Assembly: GCA_022845955.1 (NCBI GenBank)
Contig: AP025576.1
Location: 4,712,001 to 4,776,000 of the forward strand
Reading direction: 5' to 3'
Source: Lachnospiraceae bacterium
GTDB taxonomy: Bacteria > Bacillota > Clostridia > Lachnospirales > Lachnospiraceae
DNA: 64,000 nucleotides
Shown in pieces: positions 9,533 through 18,169 of this stretch. Below the pieces are notes generated by a model. It saw only the letters and a program-made list of their open reading frames with translations. It did no database searches and was not told the DNA's origin. How positions within the stretch are numbered: the first letter of the stretch is position 1; each line of letters begins with the position of its first letter. Made by a program: the position numbers and the translations under genes.

Positions 9533-9563
9533 CCATGGTATAAACCTGAAGTTTATACCATGG
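9533..9563. promoter_or_regulatory. 13-bp perfect inverted repeat, likely LysR operator
   Basis: CCATGGTATAAAC (9533-9545) and GTTTATACCATGG (9551-9563) are perfect inverted copies around a 5-base spacer. The right arm runs into the GGAGG ribosome site of the LysR gene at 9574, so binding or hairpin formation could block its expression. It lies between the divergent flavodoxin and LysR genes. Confidence 0.65.
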
Positions 9564-9573
9564 AGGACATTCT

Positions 9574-10461
9574 ATGTACAATCCCATACTGGATACGTTT
9601 CTGGCGGCCGCCGACTGCGGCAGCTTTACCAAAGCCGCCGAACGTCTGTATATCTCCCCCACCGCGGTCATGAAGCAGATCAATGCGCTGGAGAAGCATC
9701 TGGATATCAAGCTGATGGAACGCACGCCCTCCGGCATCCGTCTGACGGCGGCAGGGGCTGTCATTTATAAAGACGCCAAATTCATGATAGACTATTCCCA
9801 AAAATCCCTGGCAAGCGCCAGGGCAGCCCTGCATACGGAGGACACCACTTTCTGTATCGGTACCTCCCTGTTAAACCCGGCAAGGCCCTTTATGGATTTA
9901 TGGTATCGTGTCAATGCCAGTTTCCCGGACTACAAGCTGCACCTCGTATCCTTCCAGGACAATCACGAGGGGATCCTCTCCGAGATCGAACAGCTTGGGG
10001 AAAAATTTGATTTTCTGATCGGGGTATGCGACTCCAAAGCATGGCTTTCCCGCTGCCGTTTCCTTGCCCTTGGCAGATATAAAAAAATGATTGCCGTATC
10101 GGACAAGCATCGTCTGGCGGGAAAGGCATGTATCGATATCGAAGATTTATATGGGGAAACGCTGATGATGGTGGAACGGGGGGATTCGGGGGTGAATGAT
10201 TTCCTGCGCAATGACCTGGAAAGGCATCATCCGCAGATTCAGATAGAGGATACGCCCCGGTTCTATGACCTGTCGGTTTTCAACCGCTGTGCGGAAACCG
10301 GGAACGTCCTGCTCACCATTGAATGCTGGCAGGACGTTCATCCGGGTCTGGTAACCATCCCCGTAAACTGGGATTACAGTATCCCTTACGGACTGCTCTA
10401 CAGCCTGGACGCGCCGGATGATGTCCTCCGCTTTGCCGAAACGGTTACAGGTATTCTATAA
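9574..10461 (+). CDS. LysR family transcriptional regulator
   Basis: A 295-residue regulator. Residues 1-60 are the winged HTH (CGSFTKAAERLYISPTAVMK, then QINALEKHLDIKL), and the rest is the LysR effector-binding domain. GGAGG sits seven bases before the ATG. Its position divergent from the flavodoxin/reductase unit suggests that it controls that unit and itself. The inducer is unknown. Confidence 0.93.
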   Translation: MYNPILDTFLAAADCGSFTKAAERLYISPTAVMKQINALEKHLDIKLMERTPSGIRLTAAGAVIYKDAKFMIDYSQKSLASARAALHTEDTTFCIGTSLLNPARPFMDLWYRVNASFPDYKLHLVSFQDNHEGILSEIEQLGEKFDFLIGVCDSKAWLSRCRFLALGRYKKMIAVSDKHRLAGKACIDIEDLYGETLMMVERGDSGVNDFLRNDLERHHPQIQIEDTPRFYDLSVFNRCAETGNVLLTIECWQDVHPGLVTIPVNWDYSIPYGLLYSLDAPDDVLRFAETVTGIL

Positions 10462-10496
10462 AACCGCCGCCTAAAGATATGTCAGGATTGTTTCCT

Positions 10497-10517
10497 AAAA
10501 AGGCTTTGCGCAAGCCT
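10497..10517 (-). terminator. Bidirectional terminator-like hairpin
   Basis: AGGCTT (10501-10506) pairs with AAGCCT (10512-10517), with a T run on the minus strand. It lies between the convergent LysR gene and the WbsX-like gene and just touches the end of the latter. Confidence 0.5.
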
Positions 10518-10518
10518 C

Positions 10519-11646
10519 TTATTCCTCTTTTTTCTCCGTCTGCGGGCCGAATACCCGTCCGGCCGCCTCCAGATAGCCATAGCCGTACAAATCATCCGGC
10601 TCCAGATAACTCGTTTCCGTCCATTCATTCCAGCTGTTGACGGTTATCAGAGGTGCCTGTTCCGGGTGGCTGTCCACATAAGCCTTTGCCATCCGGAATG
10701 CTTTTTCCACCGCCTCCGGGGTATTGTTCTTCATCACGCCGGGGCGGAAATCCAGAAACCGGGGATTGTTATCCCAGCCCACGGAAACATGAGGATAATA
10801 TGGAATCTGGTAATTGGCTTCAATCCGTTTCCACTCCGCCTCCGCATCCTTCAGGATCGCTTCATAATCCCTGTCTATTTCCGCGAAATGTACAAACTGG
10901 TAATGGGTCATCCCTTTGAATCCCAGTTTTCTGCATACCTCCATCCCCGTCGTCTGGGAATGGCTGTCCACGCCGGAATAATTCATCGCCTTTTCACTCC
11001 ACATGGTCAGCATATAATAAACGCCCGCCAGGCCGGCCCTCCTGGCTTCTTCCTCAAACCAGCCCAGGGCTTGCGCGGTCTTATCATAACCGCCAAGCCC
11101 GGTTACCAGATTGGTTAAATCATATATCATGAACACCGGCTTCCCATCAATACAATAATAATTAGGCTGTTTAAAATAGGTTCCGATGAGCCGGCGGCAA
11201 ATCCGTTCAAATTCCGCCCGGTCCACGGCTCCCCGCCATATAACATTGTCCTGCCCGCGCGACAGCCGGATATCCCATAGGGAATTGGCGTCATGATTGG
11301 CCCACATCAGAAAGAACTTCATCTTATTCCTGTTTTTCGCCTTCAGGAAGCCGTCATTCAGGCAGTTTTCCAGAAACGGCCGCCCATCATACCAATACCA
11401 GTCATAGATAAACGTATTGATGCCATGATCCACAGCCGCTTCGATTTCCATTTCCATCACATAGGGATCCGCCTCGTTCACATACCCCCACAGGGGTTTT
11501 CTCGGCCAGCTGTGCCCCTCATATTTCCGGACACTGTTTTTTACAGACTGCCATTCTCCCATTCCCTCCGGCCAGAACATCCTGGTTCTCGGTTCATCCG
11601 GCGTATAAGCCGGCCAGACATAGGCCGCCACATCATATTTAGCCAT
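10519..11646 (-). CDS. WbsX / GH99-like glycan-active protein
   Basis: A 375-residue protein of the Glyco_tran_WbsX family, related to GH99 endo-alpha-mannosidases. Family features are the opening VAAYVWPAYTPDEPRTRMFW, the central INTFIYDWYWYDGRPFLE, and the closing ITVNSWNEWTETSYLEPDD. Members are found in polysaccharide gene clusters and in glycan-degrading loci. No signal peptide is present. The start at 11646 follows GGAGAAGGAAAG. Here it stands beside a catabolic locus rather than beside glycosyltransferases, which favours a hydrolytic role, but this is inference. Confidence 0.85.
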   Translation of the reverse strand: MAKYDVAAYVWPAYTPDEPRTRMFWPEGMGEWQSVKNSVRKYEGHSWPRKPLWGYVNEADPYVMEMEIEAAVDHGINTFIYDWYWYDGRPFLENCLNDGFLKAKNRNKMKFFLMWANHDANSLWDIRLSRGQDNVIWRGAVDRAEFERICRRLIGTYFKQPNYYCIDGKPVFMIYDLTNLVTGLGGYDKTAQALGWFEEEARRAGLAGVYYMLTMWSEKAMNYSGVDSHSQTTGMEVCRKLGFKGMTHYQFVHFAEIDRDYEAILKDAEAEWKRIEANYQIPYYPHVSVGWDNNPRFLDFRPGVMKNNTPEAVEKAFRMAKAYVDSHPEQAPLITVNSWNEWTETSYLEPDDLYGYGYLEAAGRVFGPQTEKKEE

Positions 11647-11719
11647 CGCTTTCCTTCTCCTTTTCCTTACAATTCCGATCTTTTTTATTATAGCAGAAAG
11701 AAGCCGCCCCATATATACC

Positions 11720-11762
11720 AAAAAAGAAGTGCCGACACAGAATTCTACTGCGTCAGCACTTC
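11720..11762 (-). terminator. Terminator of the 12-24 kb catabolic operon
   Basis: GAAGTGCCGACACAG (11726-11740) pairs with CTGCGTCAGCACTTC (11748-11762) with two wobble positions, followed on the minus strand by a run of six T. It overlaps the last codons of the aldolase gene, which marks that gene as the last of the unit. Confidence 0.85.
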
Positions 11763-12425
11763 GTCTATCCGTTTTTCTCCGTTGATTTCCGTCCAGTCCT
11801 TCCGGAAATCCGAAACCGCTTTATCTATCAGGGCGTTATCCACCATGGCATCCAGCACCGCCGGAGGCAGTGTCACCGCCTGTGCCCCTGCAAGGACGGC
11901 CTCCAGTACCTGTCCGCAGTTTTTGAAGCTGGCGGCAAGTACCTTTGTTTCGATTCCATGGATGCGGTACATAGATACGATGTCCGTTACCACCTGTCTG
12001 CTGTCCAGGGAAAGGTTCTGCATGCGGTTATAATAGACAGCCGCATAGTCCGCGCCCGCCATTCCGGCAAGAAAGGCCTGTTCCCTGGTATAGATAGCCG
12101 TAGCCGTGACGGCGAACCCCTTTCTTTTCAGTTCCCGGATGGCCTTGATGCCCTCCCGGTCCACAGGTACCTTGATATAGGTATTTTTCCCGTATACCGC
12201 TGCGACAGCCTCTGCTTCCGCCAGCACCGCCTGTACCGTTTCGCCGGTGGCCTGCACATGGAGGGGCAGGCCGCAGGCCGCTTCCCGTACCAGCTCCATC
12301 TGCTGTGCAAATTTTCTTTTTTCCTTTGCCAGGATGGAAGGGTTCGTGGTAATTCCCGTGAGGGGATACCCTTTTGTGCATCTCCTGATCTCTTCCACAT
12401 TCGCCGTATCCAATAACAGTTCCAT
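11745..12425 (-). CDS. fsa: Fructose-6-phosphate aldolase-like transaldolase
   Basis: A 226-residue TIM-barrel aldolase of the small transaldolase/FSA type, close to the length of E. coli FsaA (220). The Schiff-base lysine is Lys85 (NTYIKVPVDREG), at the same position as in FsaA, and Asp6 and Asn28 (ITTNPSI) match catalytic or structural positions. FsaA splits fructose 6-phosphate into dihydroxyacetone and glyceraldehyde 3-phosphate. In this operon it more likely cleaves the phosphorylated ketose made by the isomerase and kinase encoded upstream. It is the last gene before a strong terminator. The gene symbol reflects family, not proven substrate. Confidence 0.88.
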   Translation of the reverse strand: MELLLDTANVEEIRRCTKGYPLTGITTNPSILAKEKRKFAQQMELVREAACGLPLHVQATGETVQAVLAEAEAVAAVYGKNTYIKVPVDREGIKAIRELKRKGFAVTATAIYTREQAFLAGMAGADYAAVYYNRMQNLSLDSRQVVTDIVSMYRIHGIETKVLAASFKNCGQVLEAVLAGAQAVTLPPAVLDAMVDNALIDKAVSDFRKDWTEINGEKRIDEVLTQ

Positions 12426-12495
12426 TTCCGTATTTTACCGTCCTTTCCGCCGCCGTCCGCAGCCCCGCAGGGATGCCGCGGCTTTCGCAGCATGA

Positions 12496-13380
12496 TCACC
12501 CTTTTATAGCCCCTATCATAACACCTTTTACAAAATATTTCTGCACAAAAGGATAAATACACAGAACCGGAAGGGTGGAAACGATGATCGCACTGTACTT
12601 AATCGTCTGCGCCAGATAGATTTTTTTCTGCAGCGCTTCGGGATTCAGGTTCTGTGTCTGGCTCACATTGCCCACCGTATTCGTCACCAGGATATTGCGC
12701 AGGAAGGTCTGGAGAGGCAGCAGATCCTTGTCATTGATATAAATCAGCGCATTAAAGAAATCATTCCAGTGGCCTACCATATAGTACAGGGCAATGACGG
12801 CGATTACCGGCTTGGACAGGGGAAGAACCACTCTGGCCAGATACTGGATGGGATTGGCTCCGTCCAGGATGGCGGCTTCCTCCAGGCTCTCCGGGATGCT
12901 GTTTACGAAATAGCTGCGCATAATGATCATATTATAGACGGACAGGCAGCCCGGAATCATCATAGCCCAGACCGTATCCACCATGTGCAGCCCTTTGACT
13001 ACCAGATAGCTTGGGATCAGGCCGCCGCTGAAATACATGGTTATCATACAGATGACCATCAGGATGTTTTTGGGCATAAACTTTCTGCGGGAAAGGGGAT
13101 AGGCCATGCAGACCGTCATAAACAGATTGATTACCGTACCCGCCGCCGTATAAAATATGGTGTTGCGGTATCCGATCCAGATTTCCTTGTATTTCAGTAT
13201 TTCTTTATAGGAATCCAGGGAAAAACCCTTCGGCAGGAAAATCACATTTCCCCTCCATACCTCCGACGGATTGCTGAAGGATGCGATGACCACAAACCAC
13301 AGGGGCCAGGCAAACAGCAGGAACAGCACTATCATTATGAAAAGATTGGTGACATCAAAGGCATTGTTTTTCTTATCCAT
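12496..13380 (-). CDS. Carbohydrate ABC transporter permease, LplC/YtcP type
   Basis: A 294-residue permease with six membrane segments and the EAA loop LEEAAILDGANPIQYLARVV. The ending FVKGVMIGAIKG is typical for the LplC/YtcP subgroup, which carries large or complex oligosaccharides in Firmicutes. GGAGGAGG precedes the start. It follows the LplB-type gene by 13 bases in the same unit. Confidence 0.95.
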   Translation of the reverse strand: MDKKNNAFDVTNLFIMIVLFLLFAWPLWFVVIASFSNPSEVWRGNVIFLPKGFSLDSYKEILKYKEIWIGYRNTIFYTAAGTVINLFMTVCMAYPLSRRKFMPKNILMVICMITMYFSGGLIPSYLVVKGLHMVDTVWAMMIPGCLSVYNMIIMRSYFVNSIPESLEEAAILDGANPIQYLARVVLPLSKPVIAVIALYYMVGHWNDFFNALIYINDKDLLPLQTFLRNILVTNTVGNVSQTQNLNPEALQKKIYLAQTIKYSAIIVSTLPVLCIYPFVQKYFVKGVMIGAIKG

Positions 13381-13393
13381 CCCTATCCTCCTC

Positions 13394-14374
13394 CTACCAC
13401 AGGCTTTCGTTCATTGTCCGTTTGGCAATCTGGTTTGACATAAGCAGTAAAAACATGTTGATCAAGGAATTAAAAAGTCCCACCGCCGTGGAATAACCAT
13501 AATCGTTATCCACCAGGCCCACACGGTACACATAGGTGGAAAGCACGTCGGAGGCGCTCATGTTCAGCTGGTTCTGGAGCAGGAATACCTTTTCGAAGCC
13601 CACGCTCATCAGAGATCCGATCTGCAGGATCAAAAGCATTATGATCGTGGGTTTGATCGAAGGCAGATCCACATGGAGAATCCGCTGGAGCTTGGTGGCT
13701 CCATCCACAATAGCCGCCTCATGAAGCTGGTAATCCACGCCGGACAGCGCCGCGATATAGATGATGGAGGCCCATCCCATCCCCTGCCATACACTGCTCC
13801 AGACATAGATGGATTTGAAGTATTTCGCTTCCCCCATAAAGTTAACCGCTTCCATCCCCAGCAGCTGGAGAATACGGTTGATGACGCCGGTATTGGGATC
13901 CAGGAAAATGATGATCATACCGCTCATCACCACCGTGGATATGAAATAAGGGGCATAGGACAGCATTTGTATGGTTTTCTTGAAACGTTTCTGCCGCAGG
14001 TAGTTCAGCAGCAGGGCAAAAATGATAGGGATTGGGAAGCCCACCACCAGACTGTAAACGTTGATCAGAATGGTGTTTTTTAACAGCATGGTGAATTTAT
14101 AGCTTCTGAAAAAGCGCTGGAAATTATAAAACCCAACCCAGGGGCTTCCCCAGATTCCTTTTTTGACGTTGTATTCCTTAAAGGCCAGCTGGATTCCTCC
14201 CATGGGGATATAGCAGAACAGGATAAGGTATGCCAATGGGATCAGCACCATCAGGTACAACGTCCAGTTTCCTTTAACATCTTTGCGCAGGCGTTCGCCG
14301 AAGCTTTTTTGGGGAATTACGGCCGGCTGCCTGCTGTTTTCCGCCGCCTCCCTGTGATTCTTTCCTCTCCGCAT
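13394..14374 (-). CDS. Carbohydrate ABC transporter permease, LplB type
   Basis: A 326-residue permease with a basic N-terminal tail, six membrane segments and the EAA loop LHEAAIVDGATKLQRILHVD. The start at 14374 (MRRGKNHREA) has GGGAG six bases upstream and was preferred to an in-frame ATG at 14428, which would place the ribosome site inside the intercistronic hairpin. It pairs with the LplC-type permease downstream and the binding protein upstream. Confidence 0.92.
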   Translation of the reverse strand: MRRGKNHREAAENSRQPAVIPQKSFGERLRKDVKGNWTLYLMVLIPLAYLILFCYIPMGGIQLAFKEYNVKKGIWGSPWVGFYNFQRFFRSYKFTMLLKNTILINVYSLVVGFPIPIIFALLLNYLRQKRFKKTIQMLSYAPYFISTVVMSGMIIIFLDPNTGVINRILQLLGMEAVNFMGEAKYFKSIYVWSSVWQGMGWASIIYIAALSGVDYQLHEAAIVDGATKLQRILHVDLPSIKPTIIMLLILQIGSLMSVGFEKVFLLQNQLNMSASDVLSTYVYRVGLVDNDYGYSTAVGLFNSLINMFLLLMSNQIAKRTMNESLW

Positions 14375-14408
14375 GTTATCTCCCGTCCTCACTCTGTCAT
14401 TCATCCGT

Positions 14409-14449
14409 GGCTGCCGCACCGGCCGCACAACCCCTCCGGTGCGGCAGCC
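14409..14449 (-). promoter_or_regulatory. 14-bp perfect intercistronic hairpin after the binding-protein gene
   Basis: GGCTGCCGCACCGG (14409-14422) and CCGGTGCGGCAGCC (14436-14449) form a perfect, GC-rich stem with a 13-base loop. No T run follows in either direction, so it is not a normal intrinsic terminator. It most likely protects the 3' end of the binding-protein message or sets the ratio of binding protein to permease. Confidence 0.65.
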
Positions 14450-14480
14450 CGTACTCCTGTATCCGGAAACCGCCGCTTAT

Positions 14481-16106
14481 TTATTTCTCCATTTTCTGGT
14501 ATGCGCCGTTGTAGATGTCGGCGTATTCCTTACCGCCCATGGCATCCAGCTGGCTTATGTATTCGTCCCAGGTCGCTTCCAGATCTTTTTTGCCGGTAGT
14601 AACCTCGGCCAGATATTCCATAACATAGTCGGAGATATCCGTATTAATTTCCACGATCCGTTTGGATTCCTCCTCCGTCAGCTTCAGGGAAGGGAAGGGA
14701 TCGGCGCAGAGGCTGGAAATCCTGTTTTCTTCCGAGCTTCCTGACACGTTGCTTTCATCCCGGTACTGATCGTTGTAATAGGTCTGGGGCCATACCATGG
14801 GATTATATGCGGAGCCTTGTAATGTGGTGTTATCCCGCACCGTGGATTCATCCTCGCCATATTCGGTTCCTACGATATAATCCCATTTCCCGTCGTCTCT
14901 CCACTGCCAGGTCTTTCCTTCCACCCCCATAACGGAGAGGATGCCCCCTTCTTCACTGTAAAACTGATCCGCCCACGCTGCAGCGATTTCGGGATTTTCA
15001 CATTTATCCGTGATTACCATAGCGCCTTCCGACACACCCGCATCGGAGCTGACGCTTGTTTTTCCCCACGGGGTCATAACCATATAGTCATAGCCCTGGC
15101 TTAACTCGGAACCTACAGTCTCACTTGGCGACCAGCTGTAAAAATAGCCATACACATCGGACGGGCCTTCTGCATACTGCTGGTCAATAGTCTTGGAAAA
15201 ACAGTCTTTATCCAGCAGGCCTTCTTCATAGAACTTCGCCAGATAGGACAGGAACTCTTTATACGTCTCGGTTCTGGGCACATATACGATTTCCTCGTTC
15301 TGAACCGCACAGAAGGTATTGAAGTCCATGGGCAGCATGTACTGGAACAGATAAATCGGGGGAACGGAATTGTTGGCTTCAAAAGGGATTTCATCCGCTT
15401 TCCCGTTTCCATTGGGATCCTGTTCCTTGAATGCCTTCAGGACCTGATAAAGCTCTTCCATATTTGTAGGCTCTTCCATTCCTACCGCTTCCAGCCAGCG
15501 CATATTCTGCCACAAGAGGATGGTTGCGGGCACTCTGCGGCTGAGAGTGGGAAGGGAATAGATATTCCCGTCGGAGGATGTAATATACTGCCATGCATCT
15601 CTTTCATCCAGAAGCTTCTTGAGGTTGGGCATATACTGGTCAATCAGGTCATTAAGAGGCAGCAAGACACCCTGGAAGCCATATTTTTCGATTTCATTAT
15701 GTTTGATAAAGGATTTAAAAAGTACATCCGGATAATCTCCTGAGGAAAGCAGCAGCCCTCTCTTGTCATCCAGATCCGCGGGAAGGCAGGAAGTCACTTC
15801 CCATTTGACATTGGTATTCTCTTCCGCCACCTGGAACGCCAGCACATCGGGAAGCTCCGCTCCCGTATAGCCTGCGGACACCGCAAACATACTCATGGTC
15901 ACCGGCTCCGCAAGAGGGAAGGTTATCCCTAAGGCTTCTGCAGCCGTTTCTGCCGCGCTGTCCGCCTCTTTTGTTCCTTCCGTCTGCTGTGGGGTTGAGC
16001 CGGTATCTGTCTGGGTTTCCGCCGTTTTGCCGGAACACCCGATAAGTGATCCCGTTAACGCCAGCGCCAGCGCTGCCGCAAGAATCTTGTTGTATCCCTT
16101 TCTCAT
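14481..16106 (-). CDS. ABC transporter substrate-binding lipoprotein, LplA type
   Basis: A 541-residue lipoprotein with a signal peptide ending in LIGC (Cys24) and a Thr/Glu-rich linker. The mature part resembles the long LplA/YtcQ binding proteins, including the calcium-loop-like DPNGNGKADEIPFE about halfway. Extra-long binding proteins of this class usually accept oligosaccharides. The start at 16106 follows AAGGAGG; an open extension to 16241 runs into the neighbouring gene and is not used. It stands upstream of the two permeases with a hairpin in between. Confidence 0.94.
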   Translation of the reverse strand: MRKGYNKILAAALALALTGSLIGCSGKTAETQTDTGSTPQQTEGTKEADSAAETAAEALGITFPLAEPVTMSMFAVSAGYTGAELPDVLAFQVAEENTNVKWEVTSCLPADLDDKRGLLLSSGDYPDVLFKSFIKHNEIEKYGFQGVLLPLNDLIDQYMPNLKKLLDERDAWQYITSSDGNIYSLPTLSRRVPATILLWQNMRWLEAVGMEEPTNMEELYQVLKAFKEQDPNGNGKADEIPFEANNSVPPIYLFQYMLPMDFNTFCAVQNEEIVYVPRTETYKEFLSYLAKFYEEGLLDKDCFSKTIDQQYAEGPSDVYGYFYSWSPSETVGSELSQGYDYMVMTPWGKTSVSSDAGVSEGAMVITDKCENPEIAAAWADQFYSEEGGILSVMGVEGKTWQWRDDGKWDYIVGTEYGEDESTVRDNTTLQGSAYNPMVWPQTYYNDQYRDESNVSGSSEENRISSLCADPFPSLKLTEEESKRIVEINTDISDYVMEYLAEVTTGKKDLEATWDEYISQLDAMGGKEYADIYNGAYQKMEK

Positions 16107-16126
16107 ATTGAACCCTCCTTTATATT

Positions 16127-18139
16127 TTAACCGCGGATATCGGAAATCTCCGTCCGGTTCCGCATTTTCGGGAACGTAAATAAATATACGGCATCCGGCA
16201 GGGCTTCGGTCCGGAAGGAATTCCCCCCGCCGGTCAGGCATGACTGCCGGTATTCATTCTCTGTGTCCGTCCGGTAAAGCTGTGCACACAGGCTGCCGTC
16301 TTTCCCGCCGCAGCCCTTTTCTCCGGTGATTCCCTCCACCGTGATGTGCAGCGGGATTTCCTTTCCGGTCAGGTTTACCAGCAGTAAAGCTCCCTGCCCG
16401 TCATTTGCGGCCGCCATACAGTATATCCCTTCCGTCATGCCCTCCACCTTTACCCGGGTGCCCAATCGGTACAGCGCATTGAAACAGACAAATGCATAAT
16501 ATGCTTTAAAAACAGTCTTTCCGACCGGATCGAACAGGCCGCAATAGCTGCTGCCCGCCCATGCGTCATAATACATACAGGCATCAATGGGCGTATCCTG
16601 GAGCGCGCACATCATTGCCGCAATCCTGGCTGCATCCTCCGGCGTCCCGCGAAGGGCGGTTCCGGCATTCCATTCATTAAAAATCAATTCTGTCCCCTCC
16701 AGCCCGTAATCGTCCAGCTGTTCCCTGGCATATCCCGCATACCTCACGTTATCTTCGATATCCGCATAGCTATGGAAGGAGAAGAAATCCAAGGGACAGG
16801 AATGCGCAGGGGAGGTAATATGGTCCAGGAACCGGTGGAAGAATTCCACAAAATATCCGACCCTTGACGAGGAATGGGCGACCTGGGAATAATCCGCCGC
16901 GCTTAAGGCATAAAAACCGCAGCTGGAATAGCCTCCGATTTTTATCTCGGGAAATACCTGTTTCAAATGTTTTGACGCCGTTTCATAGAGGGCAAAATAC
17001 TGCTCCATGCTCCCCTTCCACATGGGATTCTCGGCAGCGTCCGGCATGTTGTCCGGCTCATTCCAAATTTCCCAGTAGCGGATGTTCATATGGTATCCGT
17101 TTCCCCAGCCCTTATTGTAATGCCGTATGATGCCTTCACAGATCCTTGCCCATTTTTGGTTGTCCCGGGGAGGATATATGTGATAGGCTTTGATATGCTG
17201 CAGATTCTCAATGGAACAGCCGAGCCGGTAAAAGGGTTCCATTCCATATGCTGTGATTTCCTCCATAAGCCTGTCGGTAAATGCAAAATCATAGCTGCCG
17301 ATATCCTCCGGATCCGCATCAAAATCGGGAAAGATATTCGCAATATCCACATAGTGGGCGCCGCCCCAGTCACCGCCTGTGTCATGCAGCCTGGAAAAAG
17401 GGATACCCGCTTCCGCCATTTTTTGGAATAAGCCTGAATTTCCATAGTCCTGCGGAACAAAAGGGACATTATTGACTCCGTGCATCGGTTTTATCCTGCC
17501 GCAGGCTTTTGAAAAATCTATAGTGTATTCCGCTTCCCGCTCCCTTTTTCTTTTCAGCTGTTCCCCTACGGCACCTCCCGGATGATTTTGTGCGAACTGC
17601 TCTTCCCTGAAGCCGGTTTTCTCCATCACCGCTGCCTGCAGTGCATCAAATAAAGCGCACATGACAACAAAGCTGGTGGTTCCCTGGCTGTTGAAACGAT
17701 CCGTTTCCCTGCCTATCCGTACCGGCAGAACCACATCCGCCTCCCGGGCCAGCCCGGAATCCGTATTCTCCGTTACCGTTATGATTGCGACCTTCTTCCT
17801 TTTCGCCGCCGTAAGCATCGGCAGCAATTCCTCTGTTTTTCCTCCGCGGGAGGCCAGGACCAGAACATCTCCCTCCTCCAGGAAACCCATCCCTCCGTGA
17901 TTGCCTTCCGACGGCGTGAGGAAACGCGCCGGACGGTCAATACAGCACATAAGATGTGCCAGATGCCGGCAGGCTATGCCCGTATGGCCGCAGCCGCCGG
18001 CCGCGATCCGTTTTGCCCCGGCCAGAAGGCAGACCGCCCGATCCAGTGCTTCATAATCCATGTAGGATTCTATGTTTCCTATCTCCCCGGCTTCCATACG
18101 CCATGCCTTCTGAACCGTTTCTTTCCGTGCTTTTTCCAT
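16127..18139 (-). CDS. SIS domain - GH39-like glycosidase fusion protein
   Basis: One uninterrupted 670-residue frame holds two domains that are normally separate. Residues about 25-192 form a SIS sugar-phosphate domain of the KdsD/GutQ type, with AAGGCGHTG at 46-54, SRGGKTEEL at 98-106 and FAQNHPGGAVGEQL at 182-195. Residues about 205-655 form a GH39-like glycosidase that begins at once with IDFSKACGRIKPMHGVNNVP. Its acid/base is likely Glu361 (WEIWNEPDN) and its nucleophile Glu489 (LIFNEWNAG). There is no signal peptide, so it should act on imported, possibly phosphorylated, glycosides. It lies 20 bases upstream of the binding-protein gene. A simple two-gene read-through was considered, but there is no stop or restart site at the joint. 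Confidence 0.85.
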   Translation of the reverse strand: MEKARKETVQKAWRMEAGEIGNIESYMDYEALDRAVCLLAGAKRIAAGGCGHTGIACRHLAHLMCCIDRPARFLTPSEGNHGGMGFLEEGDVLVLASRGGKTEELLPMLTAAKRKKVAIITVTENTDSGLAREADVVLPVRIGRETDRFNSQGTTSFVVMCALFDALQAAVMEKTGFREEQFAQNHPGGAVGEQLKRKREREAEYTIDFSKACGRIKPMHGVNNVPFVPQDYGNSGLFQKMAEAGIPFSRLHDTGGDWGGAHYVDIANIFPDFDADPEDIGSYDFAFTDRLMEEITAYGMEPFYRLGCSIENLQHIKAYHIYPPRDNQKWARICEGIIRHYNKGWGNGYHMNIRYWEIWNEPDNMPDAAENPMWKGSMEQYFALYETASKHLKQVFPEIKIGGYSSCGFYALSAADYSQVAHSSSRVGYFVEFFHRFLDHITSPAHSCPLDFFSFHSYADIEDNVRYAGYAREQLDDYGLEGTELIFNEWNAGTALRGTPEDAARIAAMMCALQDTPIDACMYYDAWAGSSYCGLFDPVGKTVFKAYYAFVCFNALYRLGTRVKVEGMTEGIYCMAAANDGQGALLLVNLTGKEIPLHITVEGITGEKGCGGKDGSLCAQLYRTDTENEYRQSCLTGGGNSFRTEALPDAVYLFTFPKMRNRTEISDIRG

Positions 18140-18169
18140 CCTCCGGGACCATACCCTTTCCTTTATTTA

